Source of the DNA: DASSLY01 sp035689185
GTDB taxonomy: Bacteria > Actinomycetota > Actinomycetes > Actinomycetales > Dermatophilaceae
Direction: 5' to 3'
Assembly (NCBI GenBank): GCA_035689185.1
Contig: DASSLY010000072.1
Location: 1-31,682 of the forward strand
Length of the DNA: 31,682 nucleotides
The translations under genes and the position numbers were made by a program. Positions 7,191 through 15,820 of the stretch are shown here, piece by piece; the stretch's first letter is position 1; each line of letters begins with the position of its first letter. The notes under the pieces are model-generated. The model had not been told where the DNA came from. It searched no databases and worked only from the letters and a program-made list of their open reading frames with translations.

Positions 7191-8660
7191 TCAGTCCAGG
7201 ACGTGACCGTCAGGGGCGATGAGGTGCCCCTGCCGCCGCTTGCGCAGCTCGGTCTCGTTGCGGATCTCGCGGAACTGCTGGTCGGTGAGGGGGTACTTCC
7301 AGAAGACCAGCATGGCCAGCAGGGCAGCCAGGGCAGGGAGCAGGCCCATGGTGACCCGGATCGCGGTGATCGCCGAGTCCGGCTGCACCGGGTTGGGCAC
7401 GGCCGCGGTGGCGGAGAGGTATCCGCCCACGCCGAGGGCGGCCGCTCCGAGGGCGCCTCCGATCGACTGCGTGATCTTGCGGGTGAACGAGAACACCGCA
7501 TAGGTGGCCCCTTCCGAGCGCTTGCCCGACTTCCACTCGCCGTATTCCACGGTGTCGGCCTCGAGACCGAACATCACGGTGTTGATGAGGGCCGCACCGA
7601 TTCCCTTGACGCCCAAGAGGATCAGCGCAGGGGCGACCGCGCCGGTGGGCGTGAAGAACAGCGCGAGTCCGCCCACGATGGTGAACACGCCACACCACTG
7701 GAAGAGCGACTTCTTGCCGAAGATGTCGACGAGCTTGGGGATGAACGGTGCCGCGACGATGGCGATCCCACTGTTGACGAGGGTGATCGGCCCGAGCCAC
7801 TTGATGTCTCCCATGACGTACTGCGCGTAGTACGCCGATGCGCCACCGACCGCGAACAGCCCGATCAGGTAGAAGAAGCTGGCGACGCAGAGGTAGCCGA
7901 GCGGACGGTTGTGGCGCAGGGTCTCCCACGTCTCCTTGACCGACACCCGGGGCTGGGTTCGGACGACCTGCTCGCGGCAGAGGAAGAACGTGACGAGGTA
8001 GGCGGCCGAGCCGACCACGATGAACAGCAGCGTCGTCTGCGTGAAGATCGACTGGACCTGTTCGTGGTAGTCCGATGGGCTGAGGGAGTTCTTCTGCTGC
8101 TTCAGCACGGAGATCTTCGGGGCGATGATGTACGTCAGGACGATGCCGCCGACGGCGCCGCCGAGGAAGCGCGAGGCGACGAGCTTGGCGCGCTCCTTGA
8201 CCGACTGGGTCATGGCCGACGCGAGCGAGCCGTAGGGAATGTTCACCATCGAGTAGAGCAGGCCGAGGGCGGCATACGTCACGTAGGCGTAAAGCAGCTT
8301 GGCGCCGTCGTCGAGCGAGGTAGGCACATGGAACGTGAGGTAGCTCAGGAACAGCAGCGGCACCGCGCCGAAGAGGATGAACGGGCGGAACTTGCCCATC
8401 TTGGTCATCGTCCGGTCGACCAGTCGCCCGGCGAACAGGTCGGAAACCGCGTCCCAGAGGCGGACCACGAAGAACATGGTGGCGACGGCCGCGGCCGACA
8501 GGCCGGCCACGTCGGTGTAGTAGTAGAGAAGGAAGGCTGTGCTGAGAGTGAAGGCCAGGTTGTTGGCGAAGTCGCCGAATCCGTAGCCGGCCACCGAGCG
8601 CTTGGTCAGACGCTCGTCGACGAAGCGCTGTGCGATCTCCTCCTTCGTCAGGATGGACAT
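7191..8660 (-). CDS. GPH-family glucuronide:cation symporter
   Basis: A 489-residue, twelve-helix major-facilitator protein of the glycoside-pentoside-hexuronide group, resembling E. coli UidB. Typical signatures are AGYGFGDFANNLAF at the first helix, RLWDAVSDLFAGRLVDRT with KMGKFRPFILFGAVPL in the first inter-helix loops, and YGEWKSGKRSEGATYAVFSFT in the C-terminal half. I selected the ATG at 8660 because AAAGGAG lies 6 nt upstream; the ORF reaches 8708 without a better signal. It follows uxuB after 112 bp, a gap containing a copy of the shared regulatory motif. The partner beta-glucuronidase lacks a signal peptide, so import of intact glucuronides is the likely role. Confidence 0.9.
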   Translation of the reverse strand: MSILTKEEIAQRFVDERLTKRSVAGYGFGDFANNLAFTLSTAFLLYYYTDVAGLSAAAVATMFFVVRLWDAVSDLFAGRLVDRTMTKMGKFRPFILFGAVPLLFLSYLTFHVPTSLDDGAKLLYAYVTYAALGLLYSMVNIPYGSLASAMTQSVKERAKLVASRFLGGAVGGIVLTYIIAPKISVLKQQKNSLSPSDYHEQVQSIFTQTTLLFIVVGSAAYLVTFFLCREQVVRTQPRVSVKETWETLRHNRPLGYLCVASFFYLIGLFAVGGASAYYAQYVMGDIKWLGPITLVNSGIAIVAAPFIPKLVDIFGKKSLFQWCGVFTIVGGLALFFTPTGAVAPALILLGVKGIGAALINTVMFGLEADTVEYGEWKSGKRSEGATYAVFSFTRKITQSIGGALGAAALGVGGYLSATAAVPNPVQPDSAITAIRVTMGLLPALAALLAMLVFWKYPLTDQQFREIRNETELRKRRQGHLIAPDGHVLD

Positions 8661-8735
8661 CGGAATCTCCTTTGTTTCCAAGGCATTTCTGCGGGGATGT
8701 TGGTTCAAGTACAGGGCCGGCGACGTGCCGGCGAC

Positions 8736-8757
8736 AACGAGTTGCCGTTTGTTGCCA
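8736..8757. promoter_or_regulatory. Candidate LacI-type operator A (before the symporter)
   Basis: The plus strand holds CGAGTTGCC (8739-8747) and a second TTGCC at 8753-8757, ten bases after the first. CGAGTTGCC is shared exactly with the motifs at 11597-11611 and 13946-13960. The site lies 76-97 bp before the symporter start in the uxuB-symporter gap, so the symporter may have its own regulated promoter. Confidence 0.5.
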
Positions 8758-8772
8758 GCCAGCCACGAGGGC

Positions 8773-10167
8773 TCAGGGAACGGCGCTGCCCATCAGCTCG
8801 TGCACCTGCCGGTCGACGCTGCTTCGGATCTCTGCCGAGTCGACACCCAGCCAGGCGAGGGTGCGGGCGACCGCCTCGTGCCGCTCACCGCTGGCGAGCT
8901 CGACGACCTCGTCACCGAGGGCGTCGTTGACCGACGCTCCGTGCCCCCGCAGGTGGACGATCCAGGCCGCGACGAGCCGCGTGGCGCCTGGGTCGACCCG
9001 CCCGGCGCCGAGGTCGGCCGCGAGGACGGGAACGGCGCGGATCGGGATCTTCTGCGATCCGTCAGCAGCGATCTGGCCCAGCAGGTGGCGGATGTTGGGG
9101 TTGGCGAACCGCTCGAGCAGCGCCCTTCGGTATGCCGTGACGTCCTCCTCGGGCAGCGTCAGGTGCCGCGCGGCCGCGTCCCACCACTGCTCGACCCAAC
9201 GACCAACGATGGGGTCGGCGATCGCCTCGGCCACGGTCTGGTGACCGAGCAGGGAGCCGGCGTAGGCCATCAGGGAGTGTGCGCCGTTGAGCAGCCACAG
9301 CTTGCGCTGCTCGAACGGGCGCACGTCCGCCACCACTCGTGCGCCGGCCGCGTCCCAGGCCGGACGACCGGCGGGGAACTCCCCCTCCAGCACCCACTCG
9401 CTGAACGGCTCGGTGGGGACGGTCTGCGGGTCGTCGACCCCCGTCGCCGCGGCGACGGCGGCACGATCCTCCTCCGTGGTCCTCGGGGTGATCCTGTCGA
9501 CCATGGTGGTCACGTAGGAGACATGGGCCGCGATCCAGCTGGGCAGGGTCGGGTCGACCGCCGCGGCCAGGTCGCCGACGACCCGGGCGACCATGGCACC
9601 GTTCCCGGGCACGTTGTCGTTGGACACGATCGCGATCGCTCCGGCGCCGGCGGCGCGCCGCGCGGCCAGGCCTGCCACGAGCTTCCCGGGCGTGGTCGTC
9701 ACGACACCGCGGGACGGGTCGGCCACGAGGGCGGCGATGTCCGAGCGGACGACCTCGGCGGCGACGTCCAGCCCGCCCGTCTCGTCGCGCCGGTACCCGG
9801 CCTCGGTGACGGTCAGCGTCACGATGCCGACCTCCGGTCGCGCGAAGTACGCGCGCAACGCGTCGAGGTCGTCGGCGGGGTGCACCGCGCTCAGACTCGA
9901 CACGACCTCGGGCCTTGGCCCTTCCGGCCCCCGTACCAGCAGGGTGTAGAGGCCGTCCTGGTCGGCAAGCGCCAGGGCGGTGGCCGCCGAGCGGCCGGTG
10001 AACGCGGCGATCCCCCATTCCCCCGCGTCCGAGGCCCGGTCGGTGTACCACGCGGCATGCGCGCGGAAGAAGTTGCCCAGCCCGAGGTGCAGCATGCGCA
10101 CCGGGGCGGCCACGCGGCCGTCGCGGTCTCGGGAGAGGCGGCGGAGCGTCATCGGGTCGGCGCTCAC
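8773..10167 (-). CDS. uxuB: D-fructuronate reductase / mannonate oxidoreductase (UxuB-like)
   Basis: A 464-residue member of the long-chain mannitol dehydrogenase family that would reduce D-fructuronate to D-mannonate with NADH. The N-terminal nucleotide-binding segment is LHLGLGNFFRAHAAWYTD (about residue 27). The catalytic block is EQRKLWLLNGAHSLMAYAG (about residue 290), carrying the family's Lys, Asn and His. The GTG start overlaps the uxaC stop as GTGA, so the two genes are coupled and act consecutively. Family members also include mannitol, tagaturonate and arabinitol enzymes; pairing with uxaC, a glucuronide permease and beta-glucuronidase favours fructuronate. Confidence 0.88.
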   Translation of the reverse strand: MSADPMTLRRLSRDRDGRVAAPVRMLHLGLGNFFRAHAAWYTDRASDAGEWGIAAFTGRSAATALALADQDGLYTLLVRGPEGPRPEVVSSLSAVHPADDLDALRAYFARPEVGIVTLTVTEAGYRRDETGGLDVAAEVVRSDIAALVADPSRGVVTTTPGKLVAGLAARRAAGAGAIAIVSNDNVPGNGAMVARVVGDLAAAVDPTLPSWIAAHVSYVTTMVDRITPRTTEEDRAAVAAATGVDDPQTVPTEPFSEWVLEGEFPAGRPAWDAAGARVVADVRPFEQRKLWLLNGAHSLMAYAGSLLGHQTVAEAIADPIVGRWVEQWWDAAARHLTLPEEDVTAYRRALLERFANPNIRHLLGQIAADGSQKIPIRAVPVLAADLGAGRVDPGATRLVAAWIVHLRGHGASVNDALGDEVVELASGERHEAVARTLAWLGVDSAEIRSSVDRQVHELMGSAVP

Positions 10168-11564
10168 AGCTTGAACGCCTTGCCGGGGATGGTCGTCACG
10201 AGGTCGACGGCTGTCTCCAGCGCGTCGTCCTCGTCCAACCGGGCCTCGGCCACGAGCTGGGCCAGGTAGGCCGCGTCGAGTCGGCGTGACATGTCGTGCC
10301 GAGCGGGGATGGACATGAAGGCCCGCGTGTCGTCGATGAAGCCCGAGGTGCGGTAGAAGCCGGCGGTCTCGGTGACGGCGCCCCGGTAGCGCCGCACCGC
10401 CTCCGGTGCGTCAAGGAACCACCAGGGCGCACCGGCATACACGCTGGGGTAGAAGCCGGCGAGGGGCGCGATCTCGCGCGAGAAGGCGGTCTCGTCGAGG
10501 GTGAACAGGACCAGCTGGAACCCGGGGACGGTGCCGAAGCGGTCGAGCAGGGGCTGCAGCCCGCGGGTGAACTCGACCGCGACGGGGATGTCGTGGCCGG
10601 TGTCGGGTCCGAAGCGATCGAACGTCGGCGTGTGGTGGTTGCGGTGGACGCCGGGGTGCAGCGTCATGACCAGGCCGTCCTCGGCGGCCATCCGTGCCAT
10701 CTCCATCAGCATGTGCCGGCGGAAGGCCGTGGCCTCCGCCACGGTCGCCTCACCGGTGAGGGCCGCGCCGTAGATGCGGGCGGCTTCGGAGGGCTCAAGA
10801 GTGAGGGTCACCACGTCGACGTGGCTGTGGTCGGTGGAGACGCCACCGTTGGCCTTGAAGAACCGGCGGCGGTCTTCGAGAGCGGCGAGGTACCCGGCAT
10901 ACGTGGACGTGTCCACGTCGGCCGCGACGCCCAGCGCCTTGACCAGGTCCGGGAAGTCTGGTCCGGATGCCTCGAGGTACCGGTCGGGACGCAACGTGGG
11001 TGCCACGCGCGTCGCGAAGGTGGGATCGGCGCGCAGCGCCTGGTGGTGCTCGAGGCTGTCCACGGGATCGTCGGTGGTGGCGAGCACGGAGATCCGGAAC
11101 CGTTCTGCCAGCGCTCGGGGACGAAACGCCGGGGTCGCCAGCGCTGCCGCGATCTGGTCGTAGCTCGAGGCAGACGGCCGCCCGGTCACCCCGAACACGT
11201 CGGCCAGCACGCTCTCGAGCCAGAACTTGCTGGAGGTGCCACGGAACGCCGCCCAGTTCTCGCAGAAGAGTCGCCAGGCACGCCGCGAGCCCTGCTCGTC
11301 GAGCACGGCACCACCGACGCCGAGGTCGGCAAGCGGCACGCCCTGCGCGTGCAGCAGCCGGAAGACGTAGTGGTCCGGCGAGATCAGCAGCGACGTGGGG
11401 TCGGCGAAGGGCACGTCGTCGGCCAGCCACAGTGCCGGCACGTGGCCGTGCGGGGAGATGATGGGCAGTTGCGCGGTCGCGGCATACAGTCGTCGGGCGA
11501 TGGCGCGCGTGCCCGGGTCTGCGGGCAGGAGCCGGTCCGGGTCCAGGTGAGTCATGCCAGCCAT
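10164..11564 (-). CDS. uxaC: Glucuronate isomerase
   Basis: UxaC converts D-glucuronate to D-fructuronate. The protein has about 466 residues, close to the E. coli enzyme's 470. It has the N-terminal metal-binding ISPHGHVPALWLADD, ENWAAFRGTSSKFWLE, STDHSHVDVVTLTL, MTLHPGVHRNHHTPTFD and the C-terminal GFIDDTRAFMSIPARHDMSRR, all typical of the amidohydrolase-like uronate isomerase family. I put the start at the ATG at 11564; a second ATG at 11555 is equally possible and neither has a strong ribosome-binding site. The frame remains open upstream to 11876 but enters the divergent larA-like gene. It heads the minus-strand catabolic run. Confidence 0.92.
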   Translation of the reverse strand: MAGMTHLDPDRLLPADPGTRAIARRLYAATAQLPIISPHGHVPALWLADDVPFADPTSLLISPDHYVFRLLHAQGVPLADLGVGGAVLDEQGSRRAWRLFCENWAAFRGTSSKFWLESVLADVFGVTGRPSASSYDQIAAALATPAFRPRALAERFRISVLATTDDPVDSLEHHQALRADPTFATRVAPTLRPDRYLEASGPDFPDLVKALGVAADVDTSTYAGYLAALEDRRRFFKANGGVSTDHSHVDVVTLTLEPSEAARIYGAALTGEATVAEATAFRRHMLMEMARMAAEDGLVMTLHPGVHRNHHTPTFDRFGPDTGHDIPVAVEFTRGLQPLLDRFGTVPGFQLVLFTLDETAFSREIAPLAGFYPSVYAGAPWWFLDAPEAVRRYRGAVTETAGFYRTSGFIDDTRAFMSIPARHDMSRRLDAAYLAQLVAEARLDEDDALETAVDLVTTIPGKAFKL

Positions 11565-11596
11565 GGTGGACACGCTGTCGGCGGGGCGTCCACGGG

Positions 11597-11611
11597 TTGC
11601 CGCGAGTTGCC
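11597..11611. promoter_or_regulatory. Candidate LacI-type operator B (uxaC / larA divergent promoter)
   Basis: TTGCCGCGAGTTGCC on the plus strand matches operator C (TTGCCACGAGTTGCC on the minus strand) at 14 of 15 positions. The two TTGCC elements are spaced 10 bp apart, about one helical turn. It lies in the 90-bp gap between the divergent uxaC and larA-like genes. A further TTGCC occurs at 11620-11624. Confidence 0.6.
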
Positions 11612-11654
11612 CGGGCGCCTTGCCACACGACTGAGCCCGGGCGAGAGTGAGCCC

Positions 11655-12950
11655 ATGACGACGACTCTGGACGAGGCGCCGACGCAGGCCGCCGCACGCG
11701 CCGCCAGGATCGGCGACGAGCACGGCGTCCTCACGACCGAGCAGGTCACCGAGTTCATCGCGGCGCAGCTCGCGGAGACCGACGTCGACGGCAAGAGCGT
11801 CTGCATCGTCGTCCCTGACGGCACCCGCACGTGCCCGTTGCCGATGCTCGTCGGGGCGGTCCACACCGCCCTGCACGGTCGGGCATCACGGATGACGACC
11901 CTGATCGCGCTGGGCACCCACCAACCCATGAGCGAAGAGGCTCTGGCCAGGCACCTCGGCTACGAGGCGGGCCGCCTGGAGGACACCTACCCCGGGATGA
12001 CGGTGCTCAACCATCAGTGGTGGGACCCGGCCACCTTCGCCGACCTCGGCACGATCCCTGCGTCGCGCCTGGCCGAGCTGTCCGAGGGTCGGCTCACCAT
12101 GGACGTGCCGGTGCTGCTCAACAAGGCCGTGGTCGAGCACGACATCGCCCTCGTCGTCGGGCCGGTGCTCCCCCACGAGGTGGTCGGGATCTCCGGGGGC
12201 AACAAGTACTTCTTCCCCGGGGTGGCGGGCCAGGACATCATCGACGTCTCGCACTGGATCGGAGCTCTGATCACGTCCGCGGAGATCATCGGCACCACCT
12301 CGGTCACCCCGGTCCGCGCCCTCATCAACGAGGGAGCTGCCCTGGTCCCCGCCGAGAAGCTCGCCTTCTGCGTCGTGGGCGAGGCCGGCAGCCTCGACCT
12401 GCACTCGATCTCGTTCGGCGACACGATCGCGTCGTGGGCCAGCGCCGCGCAGGTGTGCGCGGCCACGCACGTCCACTACCTCGATACCCCCGTCTCGCGG
12501 GTCATCTCGGTCATCCCACAGATGTATGAGGACATCTGGACCGGCGCGAAGGGCTTCTACAAGCTCGAGCCCGTCGTCGCCGATGGGGGTGAGGTCATCC
12601 TGTATGCGCCGCATATCACCGAGATCTCCACGAGCCACCCGGAGATCCTCGAGATCGGCTACCACTGCCGCGACTACTTCGTGAAGCAGTGGGACCGCTT
12701 CAAACACATCCACTGGGGCACCCTCGCCCACTCGACCCATCTCCGCGGGGCCGGCACCTACGACCCCGACACCGGCGAGGAACGGCTGCGGGTCAAGGTG
12801 ACCCTCGCCACGAGGATCCCCGAGGAGCTGTGCCGTCAGGCCAACCTCGGCTACATCGACCTGGACTCGATCGACCTCGCGGCGGCAGAGGCCGACGGCT
12901 TGACCTTCGTCGTCCCCAATGCGGGCGAGGTCTTGTTCCGGCTCCGCTGA
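11655..12950 (+). CDS. larA: LarA-family nickel-pincer racemase/epimerase, candidate gluconate/mannonate 2-epimerase
   Basis: LarA enzymes invert the carbon next to a carboxylate by hydride transfer through the Ni-NPN cofactor. This 431-residue homologue keeps every key residue. His89 lies in LIALGTHQPM, His174 in GPVLPHEVVG, Lys184 (cofactor attachment) in SGGNKYFFPG and His200 (Ni ligand) in DVSHW. The 174/184/200 spacing equals that of Lactobacillus plantarum LarA, and PDGTRTCPLP matches its substrate-binding DHTRPVP region. The ATG has only a weak upstream AG-rich stretch. Known family reactions include lactate, malate, phenyllactate and hydroxyglutarate racemisation and D-gluconate 2-epimerisation. 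Beside uxaC, uxuB and gnd, with no mannonate dehydratase, conversion of D-mannonate to D-gluconate is the best prediction. Its 3' end overlaps the convergent lacI by 100 bp. Confidence 0.9.
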   Translation: MTTTLDEAPTQAAARAARIGDEHGVLTTEQVTEFIAAQLAETDVDGKSVCIVVPDGTRTCPLPMLVGAVHTALHGRASRMTTLIALGTHQPMSEEALARHLGYEAGRLEDTYPGMTVLNHQWWDPATFADLGTIPASRLAELSEGRLTMDVPVLLNKAVVEHDIALVVGPVLPHEVVGISGGNKYFFPGVAGQDIIDVSHWIGALITSAEIIGTTSVTPVRALINEGAALVPAEKLAFCVVGEAGSLDLHSISFGDTIASWASAAQVCAATHVHYLDTPVSRVISVIPQMYEDIWTGAKGFYKLEPVVADGGEVILYAPHITEISTSHPEILEIGYHCRDYFVKQWDRFKHIHWGTLAHSTHLRGAGTYDPDTGEERLRVKVTLATRIPEELCRQANLGYIDLDSIDLAAAEADGLTFVVPNAGEVLFRLR

Positions 12951-13945
12951 CCCGTCGACCGACGCACCACCAGCTTCACCGGCATGAGCAACGGCTCTCC
13001 CGTCGACACGGCGCCGTGGATCATCGCGACCAGGTTGCGGACCGCGGTCTGCCCCTGGGCGCGCAACGGGGACGCCACCGTCGTGAGCTCCGGCTCGACG
13101 ACCTCCGCGAGCAGGATGTTGTCGACCCCGATGACGCTGACGTCCTCGGGCACCCCCACGCCGAGCCGACGCAGCCCCTTGATCACGCCGATCGCCAGCA
13201 CGTCGTTGTAGGCGATGACGGCGGTGGTGGGCTGGGCCAGGATCTCGCGGACCCGGCCGAACCCCGCGTCGATCGTCGGTGACTGGGTCGGACCGATCCG
13301 ACGGACCCTCATCTCCAGCTCGAAGGCCGCCTCGCGCACCGCCTGCCAGCGGACGCCGTCGGTCCAGCTCGCCTCGGGCCCGCTCACGTAGGTCACCGAG
13401 GTGTGTCCGAGCTCGCCGAGGTGCTCCATCGCCCGGCGCATCCCCCGCGCGTTGTCCACCAGCAGGCACGGCACCTCGGGCAGCCGGCGGTTCAGGACCA
13501 CCACTGGCTTCTGCTTCGCCAGCGTCCGTATCGTGCTGTCCGACATGCGTGAGCTGGCCAGCACGACGCCCTCCACGGTCGACAGCTCGTGCTCGATCCA
13601 AGCCCGTTCAATGTGCGGGTCCTCCTGCGTGTGCGAGAGCCGGACTGTGTAGCCGAGGTCGGCGGCAGCCTCGTGGGCCCCCCGGATGATCTCGGCGTAG
13701 AAGGGGTTGGTGATGTCCGTGACCACCAGCGCGAGCGTCCGGGATCGGGAGGTCGTCAGGCCCGGCAGCGACGTGGTGCGGTAGCCGAGCTCGCGGGCAG
13801 CCGCGAAGACCTTGGCAGCGGTGTCCGCGTTCACCCGACCGGGCCGCGCGAACGCCCGGGAGACGGTCGACGCCGCGACGCCGGCGGCCTTTGCCACGTC
13901 GTAGATCGTCGGCCGAGGCTTCACCCCGGCAAATCTAGGGACCAT
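12851..13945 (-). CDS. LacI-family regulator of the glucuronide locus
   Basis: A repressor of about 364 residues. The N-terminal helix-turn-helix reads PTIYDVAKAAGVAASTVSRA and is followed by the hinge region (AARELGYRTTSLPGL) and a periplasmic-binding-like sensor domain (LALVVTDITNPFYAEIIRGA; TTAVIAYNDVLAIGVIKGLR; VIGVDNILLAEVVEP). The likely ligand is a uronate or aldonate, by context. The ATG at 13945 directly abuts operator C and has no ribosome-binding site, suggesting leaderless translation; a GTG at 13924 is an alternative. It is divergent from uidA. The C-terminus is about 30 residues longer than usual and its last 100 bp overlap larA. The same frame stays open far upstream, but only this part has family sequence. 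Confidence 0.9.
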   Translation of the reverse strand: MVPRFAGVKPRPTIYDVAKAAGVAASTVSRAFARPGRVNADTAAKVFAAARELGYRTTSLPGLTTSRSRTLALVVTDITNPFYAEIIRGAHEAAADLGYTVRLSHTQEDPHIERAWIEHELSTVEGVVLASSRMSDSTIRTLAKQKPVVVLNRRLPEVPCLLVDNARGMRRAMEHLGELGHTSVTYVSGPEASWTDGVRWQAVREAAFELEMRVRRIGPTQSPTIDAGFGRVREILAQPTTAVIAYNDVLAIGVIKGLRRLGVGVPEDVSVIGVDNILLAEVVEPELTTVASPLRAQGQTAVRNLVAMIHGAVSTGEPLLMPVKLVVRRSTGQRSRNKTSPALGTTKVKPSASAAARSIESRSM

Positions 13946-13960
13946 GGCAACTCGTGGCAA
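13946..13960. promoter_or_regulatory. Candidate LacI-type operator C (lacI / uidA divergent promoter)
   Basis: GGCAACTCGTGGCAA lies between lacI and uidA, immediately before the lacI start codon. Its reverse complement differs from operator B at one position. Binding here would block lacI and probably uidA-gnd. A further inverted repeat, GGGTGGCAACCACCC (13995-14009), lies 27 bp before uidA and repeats the GGCAAC core. Confidence 0.6.
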
Positions 13961-14035
13961 TCTGTTGGGGTGGACGGTCGCCACCTGCGTGAATGGGTGG
14001 CAACCACCCGACACCAGCACTGCGAAAGGCCCCCC

Positions 14036-15817
14036 ATGCTGCGCCCTCAGGACACCGCCACCCGCGAGCGGAAGAACCTCGACGGCATCTGGTCGTTCCG
14101 GCTCGACGCCGACTCGGCCGGCCGCGACAACCGTTGGTATGCCGCTTCGCTCACCGAGTCGCGCGACATGGCCGTACCGGCCAGCTTCAACGACGTCGCG
14201 GCCGATGCCTCGGTCCACGACTACTTCGGCGACGTCTGGTACCAGCGCTCGGTCCGCGTGCCACGCGGCTGGGCCGGGCAGCGCGTCGTGCTGCACTTCG
14301 AGTCGGCCACGCACCGGGCGACGGTGTGGGTCGACGACCACGAGGTGGTCAGCCACGAGGGCGGCTACACACCGTTCGAGGCGGACATCACCGAGTTCGT
14401 GACTCCCGGCGACGAGATCCGGGTCACCGCACTGGTCAACAACACGCTCAGCTTCCAGTCCATCCCGCCCGGTGTCATCGAGCAGGGCCCCAGCGGACCT
14501 CGGCAGATCTACTGGCACGACTTCTTCAACTTTGCCGGGCTGCACCGCTCGGTGTGGCTGTCGGCCACGCCGCAGGCAAGGGTGGAGGACGTCACCGTGG
14601 TCACGAGCTTCTCGGGAAGCACCGGTTCGGTCGGCTGGACCGTCGAGGCGGTCGACCAGGACGGGCTCGACGTCCGGGTCGTGCTCAGCGACGCGCAGGG
14701 TGCCGAGGTGGCCAGGGGGACCGGTGCGTCGGGTTCCCTGGAAGTGCCGGACGTGCGCCTCTGGGCGCCGGGCGACGGCTACCTCTACGACCTCGAGGTG
14801 CAGCTCGTCGACGACACCGGAGGCGTGCGCGACTCGGTCCACCAGAACGTCGGTGTCCGCACCGTCGAGGTGCGGGGAACGCGGTTCCTCGTCAACGGCG
14901 AGCCCTTCTACTTCAAGGGATTCGGCATGCACGAGGACCACGCTGTCATCGGCAAGGGCCACAACAACGCCCACCTCGTCAACGACTTCGCGCTGCTCGA
15001 CTGGATCGGTGCCAACTCGTTCCGCACCTCCCACTACCCCTACAGCGAGGAGGTCCTCGACTACGCCGACAAGCACGGCATCGTCGTGATCGACGAGACG
15101 GCTGCGGTCGGGCTCAACATGGGTCTCGGCGGTGGGATCTTCGGTGGTCAGGGGTACACGACCTTCTCCCCCGAGACCGTCAACGACGACTCCCGCGAGG
15201 TCCACGCCCAAGCCATCCGTGAGCTGATCGCCCGCGACAAGAACCATCCCAGTGTCGTGCTGTGGTCCATCGCCAACGAGCCCGAGTCGGACACCGAAGG
15301 CGCGGAGAACTATTTCCGTCCGCTGTTCGACGTGGCCCGGGAGGCCGACCCCACTCGCCCGGTCGGGTTCGTCAACGTGATGCTGGCGCCACACGGCACG
15401 TGCCGCGTGTCGCAGTTCGCCGACGTGCTGATGCTCAACCGCTACTACGGCTGGTACGTCAACACCGGTGACCTCGCCGACGCGGAGATCGCCTGGACCA
15501 AGGAGCTCGAAGGCTGGGCGTCCGAGGGAAAGCCCATCATCATCACCGAGTATGGCGCCGACACGCTCTCCGGCAACCACTCCCTCACCCCCCAGCCGTG
15601 GAGCGAGGAGTACCAGGTCGACTACCTCGACATGAACCACCGGGTGTTCGACTCCTTCGACGCCGTCGTCGGCGAGCAGGTCTGGAACTTCGCCGACTTC
15701 GCGACCACCTCCGGCATCATGCGGGTGGACGGCAACAAGAAGGGCGTCTTCACCCGCGACCGGCGCCCCAAGTCCGCAGCCTTCGCGCTGCGTCGTCGCT
15801 GGCACAAGGAGGCCTGA
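14036..15817 (+). CDS. uidA: Beta-glucuronidase (GH2)
   Basis: A 593-residue glycoside hydrolase family 2 enzyme, near the E. coli GUS length of 603. Sugar-binding, Ig-like and TIM-barrel domains follow in order. The acid/base Glu is in VLWSIANEPES, the nucleophile Glu in IIITEYGADT, and the NxK motif in DGNKKGVFTRDRRPK recognises the glucuronate carboxylate, separating it from beta-galactosidases. FHY-type TSHYPYSEEVLDYAD and VGLNMGLGGG (loop region) are also typical. There is no signal peptide, so it acts in the cytoplasm on imported glucuronides. The ATG at 14036 follows a GAAAGG. gnd begins 3 bp after its stop, so the two form an operon. Confidence 0.95.
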   Translation: MLRPQDTATRERKNLDGIWSFRLDADSAGRDNRWYAASLTESRDMAVPASFNDVAADASVHDYFGDVWYQRSVRVPRGWAGQRVVLHFESATHRATVWVDDHEVVSHEGGYTPFEADITEFVTPGDEIRVTALVNNTLSFQSIPPGVIEQGPSGPRQIYWHDFFNFAGLHRSVWLSATPQARVEDVTVVTSFSGSTGSVGWTVEAVDQDGLDVRVVLSDAQGAEVARGTGASGSLEVPDVRLWAPGDGYLYDLEVQLVDDTGGVRDSVHQNVGVRTVEVRGTRFLVNGEPFYFKGFGMHEDHAVIGKGHNNAHLVNDFALLDWIGANSFRTSHYPYSEEVLDYADKHGIVVIDETAAVGLNMGLGGGIFGGQGYTTFSPETVNDDSREVHAQAIRELIARDKNHPSVVLWSIANEPESDTEGAENYFRPLFDVAREADPTRPVGFVNVMLAPHGTCRVSQFADVLMLNRYYGWYVNTGDLADAEIAWTKELEGWASEGKPIIITEYGADTLSGNHSLTPQPWSEEYQVDYLDMNHRVFDSFDAVVGEQVWNFADFATTSGIMRVDGNKKGVFTRDRRPKSAAFALRRRWHKEA

Positions 15818-15820
15818 GCC

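Noticed and set aside
6420..8930. An 836-residue plus-strand ORF
   Set aside because: Antisense to larE and the symporter, Arg/Gly/Asp-rich with no family sequence.
10296..11654. N-terminal extension of the LarA-like protein
   Set aside because: Antisense to uxaC. The normal LarA N-terminus begins at 11655.
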